A DNA stretch of 64,000 nt from positions 1 through 64,000 of IMG/VR virus record IMGVR_UViG_3300031857_012982. One strand, 5' to 3'. The translations under genes and the position numbers were made by a program. Source of the DNA: a virus. The notes under the pieces are model-generated. The model had not been told where the DNA came from. It was given only the letters and a program-made list of their open reading frames with translations, and searched no databases. Shown here in pieces: positions 62,829 through 64,000 of the stretch (positions within the stretch are counted from its first letter, which is position 1; every line of letters begins with the position of its first letter).

Positions 62829-64000
62829 AATTCACCGTCATTCCAAATGGTGCTTGTATGTTTCTTTCGTAACTGTTATTAATTAAGAATATAGTATCGC
62901 AATAATCTTTGTCACCCCAGCTGTCAAATGGCCAACCATCTGTAAACATGATGAATTTTTTAGGTTCAATACCTTCTTCTTTCATGAAATCCCAATTACA
63001 CATAAAATCAGTACCACCACCTGAACCTATCACATAATCTGTAAGTTCATCCATATTGTCTGGTGTGAATATTTTAGGATTGAATACTTTGGTATCAAAC
63101 GACCAAAGATGTATTTTAAAGTCTTTGTATTGTTCCATTATGCCGCGAATCTCGCCTAAGAAATCTCTACATTGTTGTTCACTAATAGAACCTGAAGCAT
63201 CAATGGCCAAACATATATCAATAGAATCAGTATTGATCATGCCTGGCAACACAGCATCCATGTGCCAGCTTCTTCTGCTGGGTTTCATGAATGTGTAATC
63301 ACTCTTCATTGTGCTCAATATTTGTTGTTGAATAATTTCTCTCCAGTTTAATTTAGGTTCTGTAAGATCAGCAATCATTCTTTGAATACTGCCTGGTAGA
63401 TTACCTGCACCTGTGCTCTGTGCTGCTGACATCATGGCTTCTTTGATCTCATCTTTGATTTTTTTAAGTTCTTCTTTGGTATACACAGGTTTTCCACTTT
63501 GTCCTTGACCTTGACCCTCTTTGTTCTTGTCTTTGCTTTCTCCTTCGCCCTGTCCTTGACCTTTGCCCCAATCAATATGTTCGTCTAATAATTCACCTAA
63601 TTTTTTAAGATCCACTTTGTTCTTTTTAACCTGTTTCATTAGATCATCATAGATCTTTTCTGAAGCCCAATCTTTGTATTTGTCGTCTTGGAAACCTTTA
63701 TTCTCACCTTTTTTACCTTTGGGCATTTCACCAATTCTATAATCCACTAGTATTTGGTTCACAGCATAGTCACAGGCAATATTCCAAATCTGTGGATCTC
63801 TACCTTCAGATCTCAACATCATATGTTCAAATACATTGTGTAGCACTTCATGTCCAAATAGGAATTCAGTTTCTTTGGGAGTTAGACTGTCTATGAATTT
63901 GATGTTGTAAAAAAAGTGTCTGCCATCAGTGGCTGCTGTAGGACACCAATCATCAGCATTCACTATTTTAAGTCTTGTAGCAAGATTGCCAAAGAAAGGA
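62818..64000 (-). CDS. Metallopeptidase-like plus VWA domain protein (5' end outside window)
   Basis: The frame stays open to the end of the window, and residues PFFGNLATRLKIVNADDWCP read as native upstream sequence, so the true start lies outside. The GTG at 63963 is not the start. The N-terminal visible part has PTAATDGRHFFYN and an HEVLHNVFEH zincin-like HExxH, the pattern of DUF2201-type putative metallopeptidases. A Gly/Gln/Lys-rich linker (about 145-160) and helices follow. The C-terminal part has IDICLAIDASGSISEQQ, a VWA MIDAS motif (DxSxS), and GGTDF. Such proteins occur in T4-like marine phages with unknown role, possibly proteolysis or assembly of a complex. Confidence 0.8.
   Translation of the reverse strand, partial: PFFGNLATRLKIVNADDWCPTAATDGRHFFYNIKFIDSLTPKETEFLFGHEVLHNVFEHMMLRSEGRDPQIWNIACDYAVNQILVDYRIGEMPKGKKGENKGFQDDKYKDWASEKIYDDLMKQVKKNKVDLKKLGELLDEHIDWGKGQGQGEGESKDKNKEGQGQGQSGKPVYTKEELKKIKDEIKEAMMSAAQSTGAGNLPGSIQRMIADLTEPKLNWREIIQQQILSTMKSDYTFMKPSRRSWHMDAVLPGMINTDSIDICLAIDASGSISEQQCRDFLGEIRGIMEQYKDFKIHLWSFDTKVFNPKIFTPDNMDELTDYVIGSGGGTDFMCNWDFMKEEGIEPKKFIMFTDGWPFDSWGDKDYCDTIFLINNSYERNIQAPFGMTVNYED

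Noticed and set aside
1-64000. CRISPR arrays, tRNA genes, insertion sequences
   Set aside because: I saw no regularly spaced direct repeats, no transposase reading frame, and no clear tRNA cloverleaf; almost all of the sequence is coding.

Overview
This window is a piece of a large, AT-rich, T4-like marine myovirus genome. The evidence is a set of T4 core genes that can be read directly: recombination subunits gp46 and gp47, the late sigma factor gp55, and a baseplate block of tail-tube cap, gp53, hub, gp5 spike, gp25, gp6 and a giant gp7-position protein. Upstream of two of the structural blocks lie TATAAATA or CATAAATA late promoters. Low GC, no photosynthesis genes and the gene style fit a pelagimyophage or cyanophage-like marine phage. 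The host cannot be fixed from this window.

Layout. (1) 1-2.7 kb: a histone-H1-like small protein on the minus strand, then a tight plus-strand trio: a 2OG-Fe(II) oxygenase, a glycine-amidinotransferase-like enzyme with an intact Asp/His/Cys triad, and a short PLP-aminotransferase-fold protein. (2) 2.7-6.4 kb, minus: gp46, gp47, gp55. (3) 6.5-29.3 kb, plus: baseplate genes ending in a 4,290-residue protein that carries an apparent amicyanin-type copper site and an FG-GAP propeller-like stretch. (4) 29.2-32.7 kb, plus: smaller virion proteins and the first of three fibre paralogues. (5) 32.7-37.1 kb, minus: an inserted module of two DxD glycosyltransferases, a methyltransferase, a QueC-like PP-loop protein and a classical radical SAM/SPASM protein. 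(6) 37.2-43.8 kb, plus: two more fibre paralogues, a Gly-rich adhesin and accessory virion proteins. (7) 43.9-59.7 kb, plus: a nearly gapless ~16 kb accessory operon. It holds glycosyltransferase-like proteins, five tandem radical SAM proteins whose cysteine-rich (twitch/SPASM-like) domain sits before the radical SAM core, two SGNH-like hydrolases, a 34-residue cationic micropeptide, a NodU/CmcH carbamoyltransferase, a sugar epimerase/dehydratase and a DegT/StrS aminotransferase. (8) 59.7-64 kb, minus: a second epimerase, a PIG-L/LmbE deacetylase, phage housekeeping genes of unknown function and a metallopeptidase/VWA protein that runs off the window.

How it may fit together. The structural modules build baseplate and fibres under gp55-dependent late promoters. 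The accessory modules have sigma-70-like promoters, which suggests expression by host polymerase before the late phase. Sugar dehydratases, aminotransferase, deacetylase, carbamoyltransferase, methyltransferase, amidinotransferase and glycosyltransferases together look like a system that makes or remodels a decorated aminosugar or glycan (host surface or virion). The five radical SAM proteins are the unexplained core and the best candidate for an undescribed system; their substrate cannot be named from sequence.
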